Below, one piece after another: positions 1 through 10,357 of a DNA stretch of 42,540 nucleotides (position 1 is its first letter; the number at the start of each line of letters is the position of its first letter). Source of the DNA: Pseudomonadota bacterium (GTDB lineage: Bacteria > Pseudomonadota > Alphaproteobacteria > Rhizobiales > Xanthobacteraceae); NCBI GenBank assembly GCA_023451825.1, contig JAEXYA010000057.1, positions 1 through 42,540 on the forward strand. The letters are read 5' to 3'. Under the pieces are notes generated by a model. It was not told the origin of the DNA. It searched no databases and was given only the letters and a program-made list of their open reading frames with translations. Both the position numbers and the translations under genes were made by a program.

Positions 1-54
1 CACGCTCCCAGCCTGCGGAGGCTCCCCCTCATCCGTCGCCGCTTCGCGTCGCCA

Positions 55-80
55 CCTTCTCCCCGCAGGCGGGGAGAAGG
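55..80. repeat. Palindromic intergenic repeat, 12-bp arms
   Basis: Perfect inverted repeat: arm CCTTCTCCCCGC at 55-66, two-base spacer, complementary arm at 69-80. The element ends one base before the AGGAG ribosome-binding site of gpsA (82-86). It may be the end of a longer repeat starting near position 20. It could form a hairpin ending an upstream transcript; there is no T-tract. Confidence 0.7.
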
Positions 81-93
81 CAGGAGCGCTGCG

Positions 94-1074
94 ATGATCG
101 CCTACAACTCCATCGCCGTGATCGGTGCCGGGGCTTACGGCACGGCGCTCGCCGATGTGGCTGCACGGGCCGGCCGCGAAGTCGTGCTCTATGCGCGCTC
201 GCCGGCAGCCGCCGAGATGATGCAGACCTCGCGCAGCAATCCGCGGCTGCCGAGTGCCGCCATCGATGATGCGGTGTTCGTGACATCCGACCTCACGCTG
301 GCCGCGCGCGCCGATATCATTTTGCTCGCCGTGCCCTCGCAGAAATTGCGCGAAGCGCTGACGGCGATTGCGCCGCTGCTGGCCGCGGGCAAGCCCGTCG
401 TCGCCTGTGCCAAGGGCATCGAGCAGGGCTCGCACAAATTCATGACCGAGGTGATCGCCGAGGTCGCGCCAAAAGTGCTGCCGGCGATTTTGTCGGGGCC
501 GAATTTCGCCGATGACGTCGCGGCCGGCCTGCCGACGGCGGTGACGCTCGCTTGCGCCGATGAAGACGTGGCGATTGCACTCGTGCAGGCGCTGGGCTCG
601 GCGACGTTCCGGCCCTATCACACCACCGATGTGCGCGGCGTCGAGATCGGTGGCGCGGCGAAGAACGTGCTGGCGATTGCCGCAGGCATCGTGGTCGGTC
701 GCGAACTCGGCGCCTCCGCACTGGCGGCGCTGACGACGCGGGGCTTCAGCGAGTTGCTGCGGCTCGGCGCTGCCTGCGGCGCACGGACGGAGACGATTTC
801 CGGCCTGTCCGGCCTCGGCGATCTCATTCTCAGTTGCTCCAGCGCGCAATCGCGAAATTTTTCGCTCGGCGTGGCCCTTGGCCGCGGTGAGCCGCCGCCG
901 GCAGGCAGGCTCGCCGAAGGCGCTTTCACCGCGCCGGTGCTGATCGAACTGGCCGAGGCCAATCAGATCGATATGCCGGTGGCGAAAGCGGTGGCGATGA
1001 TTCTCGGCGGCGATGCGAGTGTCGATCAGGTGATCGAAGGCTTGCTGACGCGGCCGTTCAAGGCAGAGGGTTAG
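94..1074 (+). CDS. gpsA: NAD(P)-dependent glycerol-3-phosphate dehydrogenase
   Basis: Cytosolic enzyme reducing dihydroxyacetone phosphate to sn-glycerol 3-phosphate for phospholipid synthesis. The 326-residue product has the usual family length. The N-terminal Rossmann motif GAGAYG is at residues 11-16, the substrate-side segment SGPNFADDVAAGLPTA near 134-149, the conserved lysine of GGAAKNVLAIAAG at 190 (catalytic base in the family), and GLSGLGDLILSC near 237-248. An AGGAG ribosome-binding site lies seven bases before the chosen ATG. The EVE gene begins three bases after the stop, so gpsA heads a compact operon. In relatives gpsA usually follows tsaD, which would lie just outside the window (recalled gene order, not seen here). 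Confidence 0.97.
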   Translation: MIAYNSIAVIGAGAYGTALADVAARAGREVVLYARSPAAAEMMQTSRSNPRLPSAAIDDAVFVTSDLTLAARADIILLAVPSQKLREALTAIAPLLAAGKPVVACAKGIEQGSHKFMTEVIAEVAPKVLPAILSGPNFADDVAAGLPTAVTLACADEDVAIALVQALGSATFRPYHTTDVRGVEIGGAAKNVLAIAAGIVVGRELGASALAALTTRGFSELLRLGAACGARTETISGLSGLGDLILSCSSAQSRNFSLGVALGRGEPPPAGRLAEGAFTAPVLIELAEANQIDMPVAKAVAMILGGDASVDQVIEGLLTRPFKAEG

Positions 1075-1077
1075 ACG

Positions 1078-1494
1078 ATGCAATACTGGCTGATCAAATC
1101 GGAGCCCGACGCCTGGTCGTGGGACGAGCAGAAGGCCGCCGGCGCCAAGGGCACCGAATGGACCGGCATCCGCAACCACACCGCCAAGCTGAACATGATG
1201 AAAATGAAGAAGGGCGACCGCGCGTTCTTCTATCATTCGAATATCGGCAAGGAGATCGTGGGGATCGCCGAGATCGTGAAAGAGTATCACCCCGACCCCA
1301 CCGCCGAACCTGGCACGCCGTGGGTGTGCGTGGATGTGAAGGCGGTGCAGGATTTGCCAAAACCGGTGTCGCTGGCGGCGATCAAGGCCGAGCCGAAGCT
1401 GAAGGATGTCGCCATCATCAAGCAATCGCGCCTGTCGGTGCCGCCGATCACCGCCGAGGAATGGAAGCTGCTCTGCAAGATGGGCGGATTGTGA
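1078..1494 (+). CDS. EVE-domain protein (ThyN1-like)
   Basis: The whole 138-residue protein is one EVE domain, a PUA-like fold. It starts with the family signature MQYWLIKSEPDAWSW and contains EWTGIRNHTAKLNMMKMKKGDRAFFYHS, where the bacterial ThyN1/YjbR-neighbour group is typically conserved, and ends with an LSVPPIT-EEW segment. EVE proteins are thought to read modified bases in DNA or RNA, and the human homologue ThyN1 binds modified cytosine; the bacterial ligand is mostly unknown. It lies three bases after gpsA, and its TGA overlaps the GTG start of the next gene, so translational coupling is likely. This genome neighbourhood shows no restriction system, which argues for a housekeeping role. 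Confidence 0.93.
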   Translation: MQYWLIKSEPDAWSWDEQKAAGAKGTEWTGIRNHTAKLNMMKMKKGDRAFFYHSNIGKEIVGIAEIVKEYHPDPTAEPGTPWVCVDVKAVQDLPKPVSLAAIKAEPKLKDVAIIKQSRLSVPPITAEEWKLLCKMGGL

Positions 1495-2162
1495 GCGCGG
1501 GCAACAAGCCTGCGATCATCGATCCCGCCGGATTCATCCGCGCCAATACACGACTCCTGCCGGTGCCGCTGGTGCCGGAGATTTCTTTGCATGTGGCGGA
1601 CGAAGCCGTGCCGCTGTGGAGCAAGACGGAAGAAGAACTCGGCGAAGCCGGATTGCCGCCGCCGTTCTGGGCCTTTGCCTGGGCCGGTGGGCAGGCGCTG
1701 GCGCGGTTCGTGCTCGATCATCGGGAGCATGTGACTGGGCGCTCCGTCCTCGATCTCGCGTCGGGATCGGGGCTGGTGGCGATTGCTGCCATGAAGGCGG
1801 GTGCTTCAAGCGTGATCGGCTATGATATCGATGCGTTTGCGCGGGTGGCGATCGGGATCAATGCGGCAGAAAACGGCGTGCGAGTCGAAGCGCGCGGCGA
1901 TGATTTGCTCTGCGATGCCGTGGCGCCCGAAGCGAAGGCGATTCTGGCCGGCGATATTTTCTATGAGCGCGATACGGCCGAGCGCGCTTTTGCGTTTCTA
2001 TCTGCGCAAGCAGCGCGCGGCGCGATCGTTCTGATCGGTGATCCCGGGCGGAGTTATCTGCCGAAGGACAAGTTGCGGAAGCTCGCGGAATATCAGGTGC
2101 CGGTGACGCGGGATCTCGAAGATGCGGAGATCAAGAATACGGCGGTGTGGACTTTGCTCTGA
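1491..2162 (+). CDS. Class I SAM methyltransferase, ETF-beta/L7-L12 lysine methyltransferase type
   Basis: Predicted 223-residue methyltransferase. The SAM-binding motif I is SVLDLASGSG at residues 85-94, followed by the acidic ribose-binding YDID strand end near 110. The preceding PPFWAFAWAGGQALARFVLD segment (57-76) is characteristic of the METTL20-like group; the Agrobacterium member methylates ETF-beta and ribosomal protein L7/L12 (family knowledge). The start is GTG at 1491, overlapping the EVE stop in a GTGA arrangement; a longer frame from 1119 merely runs through the EVE gene and was not used. A more generic name, L11 methyltransferase-like protein, is often applied. The exact substrate is inferred. 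Confidence 0.85.
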   Translation: MSAGNKPAIIDPAGFIRANTRLLPVPLVPEISLHVADEAVPLWSKTEEELGEAGLPPPFWAFAWAGGQALARFVLDHREHVTGRSVLDLASGSGLVAIAAMKAGASSVIGYDIDAFARVAIGINAAENGVRVEARGDDLLCDAVAPEAKAILAGDIFYERDTAERAFAFLSAQAARGAIVLIGDPGRSYLPKDKLRKLAEYQVPVTRDLEDAEIKNTAVWTLL

Positions 2163-2163
2163 C

Positions 2164-2285
2164 GTCATCCCGGCGAACACCGGGATCCATAGACGCTGTC
2201 GAGGTGGTGAAAGCGAGATGGCTATGACTAGCTTGTTTTAACTACGCTGTCGGAGGGTATGGATCCCGGCGTTCGCCGGGATGAC
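2164..2285. repeat. Paired palindromic repeat (GTCATCCCGGCGAA family)
   Basis: Two 28-bp outer arms, 2164-2191 and 2258-2285, are near-perfect reverse complements, and each arm has its own CCCGGCGNNCNCCGGG hairpin. About 66 bases separate them. It lies between converging transcription units, starting one base after the methyltransferase stop. A second copy is at 5603-5722. Such elements are typical dispersed repeats of this bacterial family and may also end transcription. Confidence 0.85.
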
Positions 2286-2288
2286 AGG

Positions 2289-3476
2289 CTACCCCGCCTC
2301 CGCCACCACCTGCGCCAGCAACTGCTCCCGCTTCGATTGCGAGCGATAGCCGCTCTGTTTCGCTGCAATCCTTGCCAGCGCGCCGTTCTCGAACGCCGTC
2401 ACGATGGTGCCGTGGACATAGCTCTTGCGGCAGATCGTTGCCGTGTTCGAGAGTTCGTCCGCCGCCTCGCGCACGGCGTCGAGCACCTGCTTCTTGCGGC
2501 CGCGCACGCTTTCCGCGGGCTCGATATGCGCCAGCGTCTCGACCACCGTGGCCGAGGCCATCAGGGTGCGAAAATCCTTCAGCGAGATCTTGATGCCGGC
2601 GATATCGCGCAGGAAGGCGTTCACCGCGGCCGTGTTGACCTTGTGAATGCGGCCGACCTTATCGGTATATTGAAATAGCCGGCGGCCCGGCACCTCATGC
2701 AAAATGCCGATGGCGCGCACGAGCTTCGCCGCATCACATTCCTTGCGCACGGCCTTGCCGCCCTTGGCCTTGAACGACAGCACGACGCATTTGCCGTCGA
2801 TCGCCACATTCGATTTCATCAGCGTGGTGGCGCCGCGGGTGCCGGAGAGCTTCATGTAGCTTTCATTGCCGGCGCGGATCGCCGTGCGGGTGACGAGTTC
2901 GATCACGGCTGCAAGCGCAAACTCGCGTGTCGGTTCGTCGCCCGCAAGAATCTGCGACACGCTGCGGCGGATCTTCGGCAGCGCATTCACCAGCCGCGCC
3001 AGGCGATTGGCCTTGCGATGCTCGCGCACCTTCTCCCAATCGGCATGATAGCGATATTGCAGCCGCCCCGCAGCGTCGCGGCCGACGGCCTGCAGATGCG
3101 AATTGGGATCGACGGCATAGCGCACATCCACATAAGCGGGCGGCACCGCCATGGCGTTCAACCGGCGGATGGTGCCGGCATGGCGGATGCGGGTGCCGTT
3201 TTCGCGCAAGAACGCATAGGCCTTGCCGCTCTTGCGACGACGGATGGTCAATTCTGATTGATCGCCGATGGTGAGACCGAGTTCGCGCGCCAGAGCCTCG
3301 ACGGTGCGTTTGCCGCGCAGTTTCGGCTGCCGATCGGCCAGCTTGCCGGCCAGCAACTTTGCCGCAGACAGCGCGGAACGTGCCGTCGCGCCGCGGGCCA
3401 CCGTTAAATTCTGTTGCTCCATCATGGCTTTAGCCGCTTTCTCGCCCTTACCCGTCGTCGCGATAATGCGAATCAT
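2289..3476 (-). CDS. DNA topoisomerase IB (poxvirus-like)
   Basis: A 395-residue type IB topoisomerase that relaxes DNA by a 3'-phosphotyrosyl nick. Catalytic pieces by comparison with vaccinia and Deinococcus enzymes: R201 in RAGNESY, K238 in the AKGG turn, R303 in KDFRTL, N344 in the LSNTATI position (His in vaccinia, Asn in bacterial enzymes), and the nucleophile Tyr353 in CRKSYVHG. The VPPAY segment near 111-115 matches the IPPAW motif of the N-terminal domain. About 70 Lys/Arg-rich residues precede the conserved region, more than the family minimum. An AGGAA site precedes the chosen ATG. It is transcribed divergently from acsA. Confidence 0.93.
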   Translation of the reverse strand: MIRIIATTGKGEKAAKAMMEQQNLTVARGATARSALSAAKLLAGKLADRQPKLRGKRTVEALARELGLTIGDQSELTIRRRKSGKAYAFLRENGTRIRHAGTIRRLNAMAVPPAYVDVRYAVDPNSHLQAVGRDAAGRLQYRYHADWEKVREHRKANRLARLVNALPKIRRSVSQILAGDEPTREFALAAVIELVTRTAIRAGNESYMKLSGTRGATTLMKSNVAIDGKCVVLSFKAKGGKAVRKECDAAKLVRAIGILHEVPGRRLFQYTDKVGRIHKVNTAAVNAFLRDIAGIKISLKDFRTLMASATVVETLAHIEPAESVRGRKKQVLDAVREAADELSNTATICRKSYVHGTIVTAFENGALARIAAKQSGYRSQSKREQLLAQVVAEAG

Positions 3477-3641
3477 CGGATTTTCGTTCCTGCGTCGCTT
3501 TCAGCGCTTGGCGATCGCAACCGACGAAAGGGTGAGACGCCGCGACCTTGTCCGGCCCACCCGCCCCGACGCATAATTGGAACATCGAACGAGTAACGGC
3601 TCGCAGCGGGCGCGCTGGCTGCGAGATGAGTGGAGGGAACG

Positions 3642-5591
<1,950 letters not shown>

Positions 5592-5602
5592 ACTCCGCTG
5601 TC

Positions 5603-5722
5603 GTCCCGGCGAAAGCCGGGACCCATAACCTCCGACGACGTGTTACGGCGTGGCAGAGCCACGGCTAACGTGCTTCAATTGGATCTACAGCGTGTATGGA
5701 TCCCGGCGTTCGCCGGGATGAC
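5603..5722. repeat. Paired palindromic repeat, second copy
   Basis: Same family as 2164-2285. The left arm begins GTCCCGGCGAAAGCCGGGACCCAT, the right arm (5695-5722) is GGATCCCGGCGTTCGCCGGGATGAC preceded by TAT. The right arm matches the first copy exactly. It ends one base before the in-frame ATG at 5723 and 16 bases before the chosen start of the Kelch gene. Confidence 0.8.
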
Positions 5723-5737
5723 ATGGGAGAGACGACC

Positions 5738-6859
5738 ATGGATCGCCGTTCCTTTGTTATCGGCAGCGCCGCTGCCGTTGTGAGTGCTGCGGCTCACGCC
5801 CAGCACACCGGCCATCATCCAACACTCCCCGCCGCGCCTTCTTCCACCGAACCCTACGCAAAACTGCAGGGCGGCGTGCCGCATCACATGACGCCGGAGC
5901 AGGAGGCGCAGCGCGTCACCGACAGCCCGGCGCCGAAAGGCCCGGCCGGCCGCTGGCAGCCGCGCGCGGCCCTACCGCTGCCGCGGAGTGAAATGGCCTG
6001 GGCGACCGCCTGGGCCGATCGCATGCATATCGTCGGCGGCTATGGCGAGGGCCGTGTCGATCGGCCCTATCACCATGTCTATGACGCTGCGAAGGATCAG
6101 TGGTTCAACGCAGCACCGTTGCCACGCGGGGCCAATCACGTTTCGGTCGCCGCCGATGCCGGCCGTGTCTATGCGCTCGGCGGCTTCATGCAGCAGAATC
6201 GCGGCTCCGATCAGAACGCCTATGCCTATGACGTTGCCGCCGATCGCTGGGACACCATCGCGCCGCTGCCGCGCCCGCGCGGGGCCGGGGCGGCGGTGGC
6301 GCTGAACGGCAAGATCCATCTCATCGGCGGCGCCTCGGAGCCCGCGGCGGAACGCGCCAGCGTGAGCTGGCATGAGGTGTACGATCCCAAGACCGACAAA
6401 TGGGAGACGCGAAAAGCGCTGCCCGGCGCGCGCGACCATGTGGGCTGTGTGGCGCATGGCGGCGTCATCCATGTGATCGGCGGACGCTTCAACACGTTCG
6501 AATACAATACCGACCTGCATCATGTTTACCTGCCCGAGCGCGATACCTGGGAGCTGCGAAAGCCGCTGCCGGTGGCGCGATCCGGCCATGGCCTCGTGAT
6601 CTATCGCGACCGGCTGTTCGCCATGGGCGGCGAGTCCGGTGTCATCCGCGATGGCAAGATCACGCAGGAAAAGGTGTTCGGGCAAATGGAGAGCTATGAT
6701 CCGAAGACCGATAGCTGGCAGAGCCACGCGGCGATGCTGACCCCGCGCCATGCGGTGGGAGCGGTGACGATCGGCGACTGGATCTATGTGGCCGGCGGCG
6801 GCGCGGTGACCGGAGGCGCCGTGCAATCAGCGATCCATGAGGCGTTCACGCTGGGGTGA
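5738..6859 (+). CDS. Tat-exported Kelch-repeat beta-propeller protein
   Basis: The 373-residue product starts MDRRSFVIGSAAAVVSAAAHAQ, a twin-arginine signal with RRSFVIG followed by a hydrophobic run and an AHA-Q cleavage site, so it is probably exported folded to the periplasm. From about residue 75 on there are five to six Kelch blades, each with a GG doublet and spaced Y/W: IVGGYGEG, ALGGFMQQ, LIGGASEP, VIGGRFNT, AMGGESGV and VAGGGAVT. A GGGAGA site precedes the ATG at 5738. No ligand or catalytic residues can be named. Genes on both sides are separated by repeats, so it looks monocistronic. An enzymatic role is possible but not shown. Confidence 0.82.
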   Translation: MDRRSFVIGSAAAVVSAAAHAQHTGHHPTLPAAPSSTEPYAKLQGGVPHHMTPEQEAQRVTDSPAPKGPAGRWQPRAALPLPRSEMAWATAWADRMHIVGGYGEGRVDRPYHHVYDAAKDQWFNAAPLPRGANHVSVAADAGRVYALGGFMQQNRGSDQNAYAYDVAADRWDTIAPLPRPRGAGAAVALNGKIHLIGGASEPAAERASVSWHEVYDPKTDKWETRKALPGARDHVGCVAHGGVIHVIGGRFNTFEYNTDLHHVYLPERDTWELRKPLPVARSGHGLVIYRDRLFAMGGESGVIRDGKITQEKVFGQMESYDPKTDSWQSHAAMLTPRHAVGAVTIGDWIYVAGGGAVTGGAVQSAIHEAFTLG

Positions 6860-6875
6860 GGCGGGGCGCAGGACC

Positions 6876-6980
6876 GTAGGATGGGTTGAGCGGAGGCGCG
6901 GAGCGCCGAAGCGAAAACCCATCAGCCGAGCTTGCCGCAGGGGAAAGCGATGGGTTTTCGCTGCGCTCAACCCATCCTAC
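6876..6980. repeat. Palindromic repeat (GTAGGATGGGTTGAGCG family), copy 1
   Basis: The outer 17 bases at each end are reverse complements: GTAGGATGGGTTGAGCG at 6876 and its complement ending at 6980. The rest of the 6860-7234 gap shows no gene: it holds this element, then about 250 bases of leader with a small CCCGC/GCGGG hairpin near 7170 and the ribosome-binding site of the next gene. Confidence 0.8.
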
Positions 6981-7234
6981 GGCGGCGGCGCTTGTGGCTG
7001 CTCACGCAGTTGTCAGTCTCGCGCATCCAATTTAGAGCGAGTGTTGTTTCCCGGACATTTACTTTATTTCCGAGTTCCCCCCATTAAACGGCGCCGCGGC
7101 GCGGTTCTCATGCCGCTGGAGACCGGCTGTTTACGCGGCCGGTCGAGACTTCCCGATATTGCAATGAGTGCTCGCCCGCAGGGGCGGGACGACCTCGCCC
7201 GGCCGATACCGGCGAGTCGCATTTGGAGAGATCG

Positions 7235-7750
7235 ATGTCTTCGAAGATTGCAGGTGCGTTGGCAGCAACCCTGATCGCCGGCACCTTGGCCGCCACCTCC
7301 GTTCAGGCCGCCCCCAGCCTCGTCAATTTCCGCGGTGACTATGCGCCCGGCACCATTGTGGTGAAGACCGGCGAGCGGAAGCTCTATCTGGTCACCGAGC
7401 CCGGCGTCGCCGTGCGCTATCCGGTCGGCGTCGGCAAGCCCGGCAAGCAGTGGGCCGGCGTCACCAAGATCGACGGCAAATATCGCCAGCCCGCCTGGTC
7501 GCCCCCGGCCGATGTGAAGCGCGACAATCCGCGCATCCCGGACGTGATCCCCGGCGGCTCGCCCGCCAACCCGATGGGCGTCGCGGCGATGACCCTGGCC
7601 GGCGGTGAATATGCGATTCACGGCACCAATGTGCCGAAGTCGATCGGCGGCTATGTCTCTTACGGCTGCGTCCGCATGTATAACGAGGACATCACCGACC
7701 TGTTCTCACGCGTCTCCGTCGGCACCCAGGTGGTGGTGACCCAGCGCTAA
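7235..7750 (+). CDS. L,D-transpeptidase, YkuD domain
   Basis: A 171-residue periplasmic L,D-transpeptidase. Residues 1-25 form a Sec signal ending SVQA before APSLVNF. The YkuD domain spans about 40-170: GTIVVKTGERKLYLV at its front, an HGTN at about 129-132, and the catalytic SYGCVRM with the nucleophilic Cys near 149. Family members make 3-3 peptidoglycan crosslinks or, in several alphaproteobacteria, attach outer-membrane proteins to peptidoglycan; which applies here cannot be read. The ATG at 7235 has a GGAGAG site five bases upstream; a TTG at 7223 is in frame but overlaps that site. Confidence 0.92.
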   Translation: MSSKIAGALAATLIAGTLAATSVQAAPSLVNFRGDYAPGTIVVKTGERKLYLVTEPGVAVRYPVGVGKPGKQWAGVTKIDGKYRQPAWSPPADVKRDNPRIPDVIPGGSPANPMGVAAMTLAGGEYAIHGTNVPKSIGGYVSYGCVRMYNEDITDLFSRVSVGTQVVVTQR

Positions 7751-7762
7751 GCAACGACGCCT

Positions 7763-7843
7763 GTAGGATGGGTTGAGCGAAGCGATACCCATCACCACAA
7801 GCACCCGGCCGTGATGGATATCGCTTCGCTCAACCCATCCTAC
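7763..7843. repeat. Palindromic repeat (GTAGGATGGGTTGAGCG family), copy 2
   Basis: An 81-bp element between the converging transpeptidase and nuclease-like genes. Both ends are reverse complements for about 28 bases, giving a long hairpin. It begins 12 bases after one stop and ends two bases before the other. It closely matches the copy at 32671-32751, with the inner spacer in the opposite orientation. Confidence 0.85.
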
Positions 7844-7845
7844 GA

Positions 7846-8400
7846 TTACCCGCACCAGCCGCCGCGCTGGCCGCCGCCATAGCTGCGCGCGAACCCACCA
7901 GCGAGCAGCGCCGCCGACACATCCGGTGTGCGACGCGTGGCGACGCTGGCGACGACGCGGCCGGGATATTTGTCGGGGCCGATATTGTAGATCGTCACTC
8001 CGCCTTCCCTGAGCAGCCGTTTCAAAGCCGCGGTGGCGTCTTCGGCGAGACGGATCTCCGTCTTGCACGCGCCTTTCAGTTCCGGCGCATCGATGCCGCG
8101 CAGGCGGATGCGTGCGGTGAGATCATCGCCGGGTGCAAGATGCACGCGCGCGCCAAACGTATCGCCATCGATGGTGTAGAGGACGTCGACCGCATGGCGA
8201 TCGTCGCGGCTGCCGGTTCGCTGCACGATGGCATTGGCGTCGCGCTCGGCCTGGGTCTCGTCGTGGAAAACAGTCGGCAGCCAGCGCTTCAGCGGCAACG
8301 CAGAACCTGCAGCCATGCCGAGCACGAAGATCCACGGCCACAGGCGCGACAGACGCGCCCGCCATGGCGACGCGTGATGAATGCGCGAGGTCGGCGGCAT
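7846..8400 (-). CDS. Membrane-anchored staphylococcal-nuclease-like protein
   Basis: A 184-residue protein with an N-terminal hydrophobic segment (about 20-36, WPWIFVLGMAAGSALPL) and an SNase-like OB-fold domain from about 70. The family features VLYTIDGDTF, ARIRLRGIDAPELKG and ALLAGGFARSYGG are present: the Asp residues of DGD bind calcium and the Arg of RLRGID is catalytic in the thermonuclease family. The usual K-YGR-LA block appears as DKYPGRVVASV, so activity is likely but not certain. The stop codon lies two bases beyond a repeat. No clear ribosome-binding site precedes the ATG, and the start could be further in. Confidence 0.8.
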   Translation of the reverse strand: MPPTSRIHHASPWRARLSRLWPWIFVLGMAAGSALPLKRWLPTVFHDETQAERDANAIVQRTGSRDDRHAVDVLYTIDGDTFGARVHLAPGDDLTARIRLRGIDAPELKGACKTEIRLAEDATAALKRLLREGGVTIYNIGPDKYPGRVVASVATRRTPDVSAALLAGGFARSYGGGQRGGWCG

Positions 8401-8483
8401 GGGGTGAGCTTACGCCATGAAAAGATAGCTACAGTGACGCCGTGTCACCTCTCCCGGTGGGATGAGGTGAAGAAAGAAGCATC

Positions 8484-8699
8484 TCAAAAATCCGACGCGA
8501 TACCCTTGCGTTCCCAGTCGCCGAAGCGTGTCGGCTCCGGACCGTCCGGCCCCTGCAATTCCTTGGCATGCGGCGACGGCGCAGCAGCTGCCGCGCGGCG
8601 CTCCTCAGCTTCCGCAAGCGCCCGCTTTGCCGCCGGCGTCAGCACTTTCTCCGGCATCGGCTCGGGCACGATGGAGTGTTCTGCTGGTTTGTCGTTCAT
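8484..8699 (-). CDS. DUF1674 protein, succinate dehydrogenase assembly factor 4 type
   Basis: A 71-residue protein. The C-terminal end ELQGPDGPEPTRFGDWERKG followed by IASDF is the hallmark of the SDHAF4/Sdh8 family (DUF1674), whose members bind flavinylated SdhA and help succinate dehydrogenase assembly in mitochondria and alphaproteobacteria. The N-terminal half is charged and Ala-rich and probably unstructured. It is transcribed divergently from rsmB with 189 bases between the starts. No sdh genes are in the window, so the functional call rests on the C-terminal motif. Confidence 0.88.
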   Translation of the reverse strand: MNDKPAEHSIVPEPMPEKVLTPAAKRALAEAEERRAAAAAPSPHAKELQGPDGPEPTRFGDWERKGIASDF

Positions 8700-8888
8700 C
8701 TCTGATCCCCGTGAACCGCAAGGGCCCGCACGCGTTACCCATTTCGTATCGCAGAGCTAATGTGCGACACTGACGATATAAAGGCGATTCTTACATTTGG
8801 CATATTCGCGTGCGACAGAATCGGTCCCCGCCCGATGGCGCCGGCCGAAATTCTCGCCATCCCCGATCTTCCATTGTGATGTTGCTGC

Positions 8889-10229
8889 ATGCCGCAAGTG
8901 AAATACGCACCGCCACCCGAGGTCCCCGGCCTCGCCGCGCGACGCATCGCAGCCGACATTCTCGATGGCGTGCTGCAGAAACACCGCACGCTCGATGATC
9001 AACTCGAAGGCTCTGCCGCGCATCCCGGCCTGAAGACGCTGTCGGACCGCGACCGCGCGCTGATGCGGCGGCTTGTCGCGACGATTCTGCGCCGGCTCGG
9101 CACGCTCGGCCAGATCCTGTCACGCCTGCTCGATCGCGGCATCCCCACCGATGCACCGCGCGCGCAAAGCGCGCTGCTGATTGGTGCTGCACAGATCCTC
9201 TGGATGGACGTGCCGGATCACGCCGCCGTCGATCTGTCCGTGCGCATGGTGCAATCCGATCGTCGCGCGGCGAAATATGCCGGGCTCGTCAATGCCGTGC
9301 TGCGCCGCTGCGCGCGCGAGGGCAAGGAGTTGGTGGATGAAGCCGCCGGCCAGTCGCTGGATATTCCGCCATGGCTGCTGGCCCGCTGGTCCGCGCATTA
9401 TGGCCAGGCAACGGCGCGCGATATCGCGACCGCGCTCAGCTATGAACCGTCGCTCGATCTCACCGTGAAATCCGAGGCCGAGGCCTGGGCCACCCGCCTG
9501 CATGGCGAAGTGCTGCCGACAGGCACCGTGCGCACGCTGCTGCAAGGCTCGGTGACCATGCTGCCCGGCTTCAATGACGGCCAGTGGTGGGTGCAGGACG
9601 CAGCCGCAGCGCTGCCGGCCCGGCTGTTTGGCGATCTCCAGGGCAAACGCATTGTCGATCTCTGCGCCGCGCCGGGCGGCAAGACGGCGCAGCTCGTCCA
9701 GGGCGGCGCCGATGTGGTGGCGGTGGACCGCTCGCCGAACCGTGTGGCGCGGCTGCGGGAAAATCTCGCACGGCTGTCGCTGCAGGCGGAGACCGTCGTC
9801 TCCGACGGCACGGAATATCCCGGCGAGGGTTTTGACGCCGTTCTGCTCGACGCCCCGTGTTCTTCCACTGGGACCATCCGCCGTCATCCCGATGTCGCCT
9901 GGCTGAAGCAGGAGGCCGACATCACCATGCTGACCGCGCTGCAGCGTCGCCTGCTGGCCAAGGCGGTGACCATGCTGAAGCCCGGCGGCATGCTGGTCTA
10001 TTGCACCTGTTCGATGGAACCCGACGAAGGCGAACACGCCATCGCCGATCTGCTGGCGAACGATTCCAGCATGCGCCGGATGCCCGCGACGCCCGGCGAG
10101 GTTGCCGGCCTTGCCGAAATCATCACGCCCGATGGCGATTTGCGCACGCACCCGAGCCATTTGCCCCATGCCGATCCCCGGCTTGGCGGGCTCGACGGCT
10201 TCTATGCAGCGCGGCTGATTAAATCCTGA
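8889..10229 (+). CDS. rsmB: 16S rRNA cytosine-5 methyltransferase, RsmB/Fmu family
   Basis: A 446-residue two-domain protein. Residues about 15-145 are the NusB-like RNA-binding domain and the rest is a NOL1/NOP2/Sun SAM methyltransferase. Motifs: DLCAAPGGKTAQLV near 257-270, the acidic VDRSPNR strand, DAPCSSTGTIRRHPD with Cys near 323, and YCTCSMEPDEGEHA with the second Cys near 375. Two cysteines are required in the m5C mechanism: one attacks C6 and one releases product. E. coli RsmB modifies C967 of 16S rRNA; the same target is inferred. The start follows a divergent promoter region shared with the SDHAF4-type gene. Confidence 0.92.
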   Translation: MPQVKYAPPPEVPGLAARRIAADILDGVLQKHRTLDDQLEGSAAHPGLKTLSDRDRALMRRLVATILRRLGTLGQILSRLLDRGIPTDAPRAQSALLIGAAQILWMDVPDHAAVDLSVRMVQSDRRAAKYAGLVNAVLRRCAREGKELVDEAAGQSLDIPPWLLARWSAHYGQATARDIATALSYEPSLDLTVKSEAEAWATRLHGEVLPTGTVRTLLQGSVTMLPGFNDGQWWVQDAAAALPARLFGDLQGKRIVDLCAAPGGKTAQLVQGGADVVAVDRSPNRVARLRENLARLSLQAETVVSDGTEYPGEGFDAVLLDAPCSSTGTIRRHPDVAWLKQEADITMLTALQRRLLAKAVTMLKPGGMLVYCTCSMEPDEGEHAIADLLANDSSMRRMPATPGEVAGLAEIITPDGDLRTHPSHLPHADPRLGGLDGFYAARLIKS

Positions 10230-10357
10230 TATTCACTGGATTATTCCTTTGATTCGGCAGGCGTCCACAGGGCGCCTCCTTGTACTGTGTGCGGGCGGCG
10301 TTTCCGGCTAAGAAGGATTCGCAACGGTATTTTTCGGCTTCCCACCTCAAGGCGCAC

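Noticed and set aside
1119..1490. N-terminal extension of the methyltransferase through the EVE gene
   Set aside because: The extension is an Arg-rich out-of-frame reading of the EVE gene; conserved methyltransferase sequence begins only after the GTG at 1491.
6876..7843. CRISPR array from recurring GTAGGATGGGTT units
   Set aside because: Units are palindromic, few, irregularly spaced and separated by genes; there are no regular spacers or cas genes.
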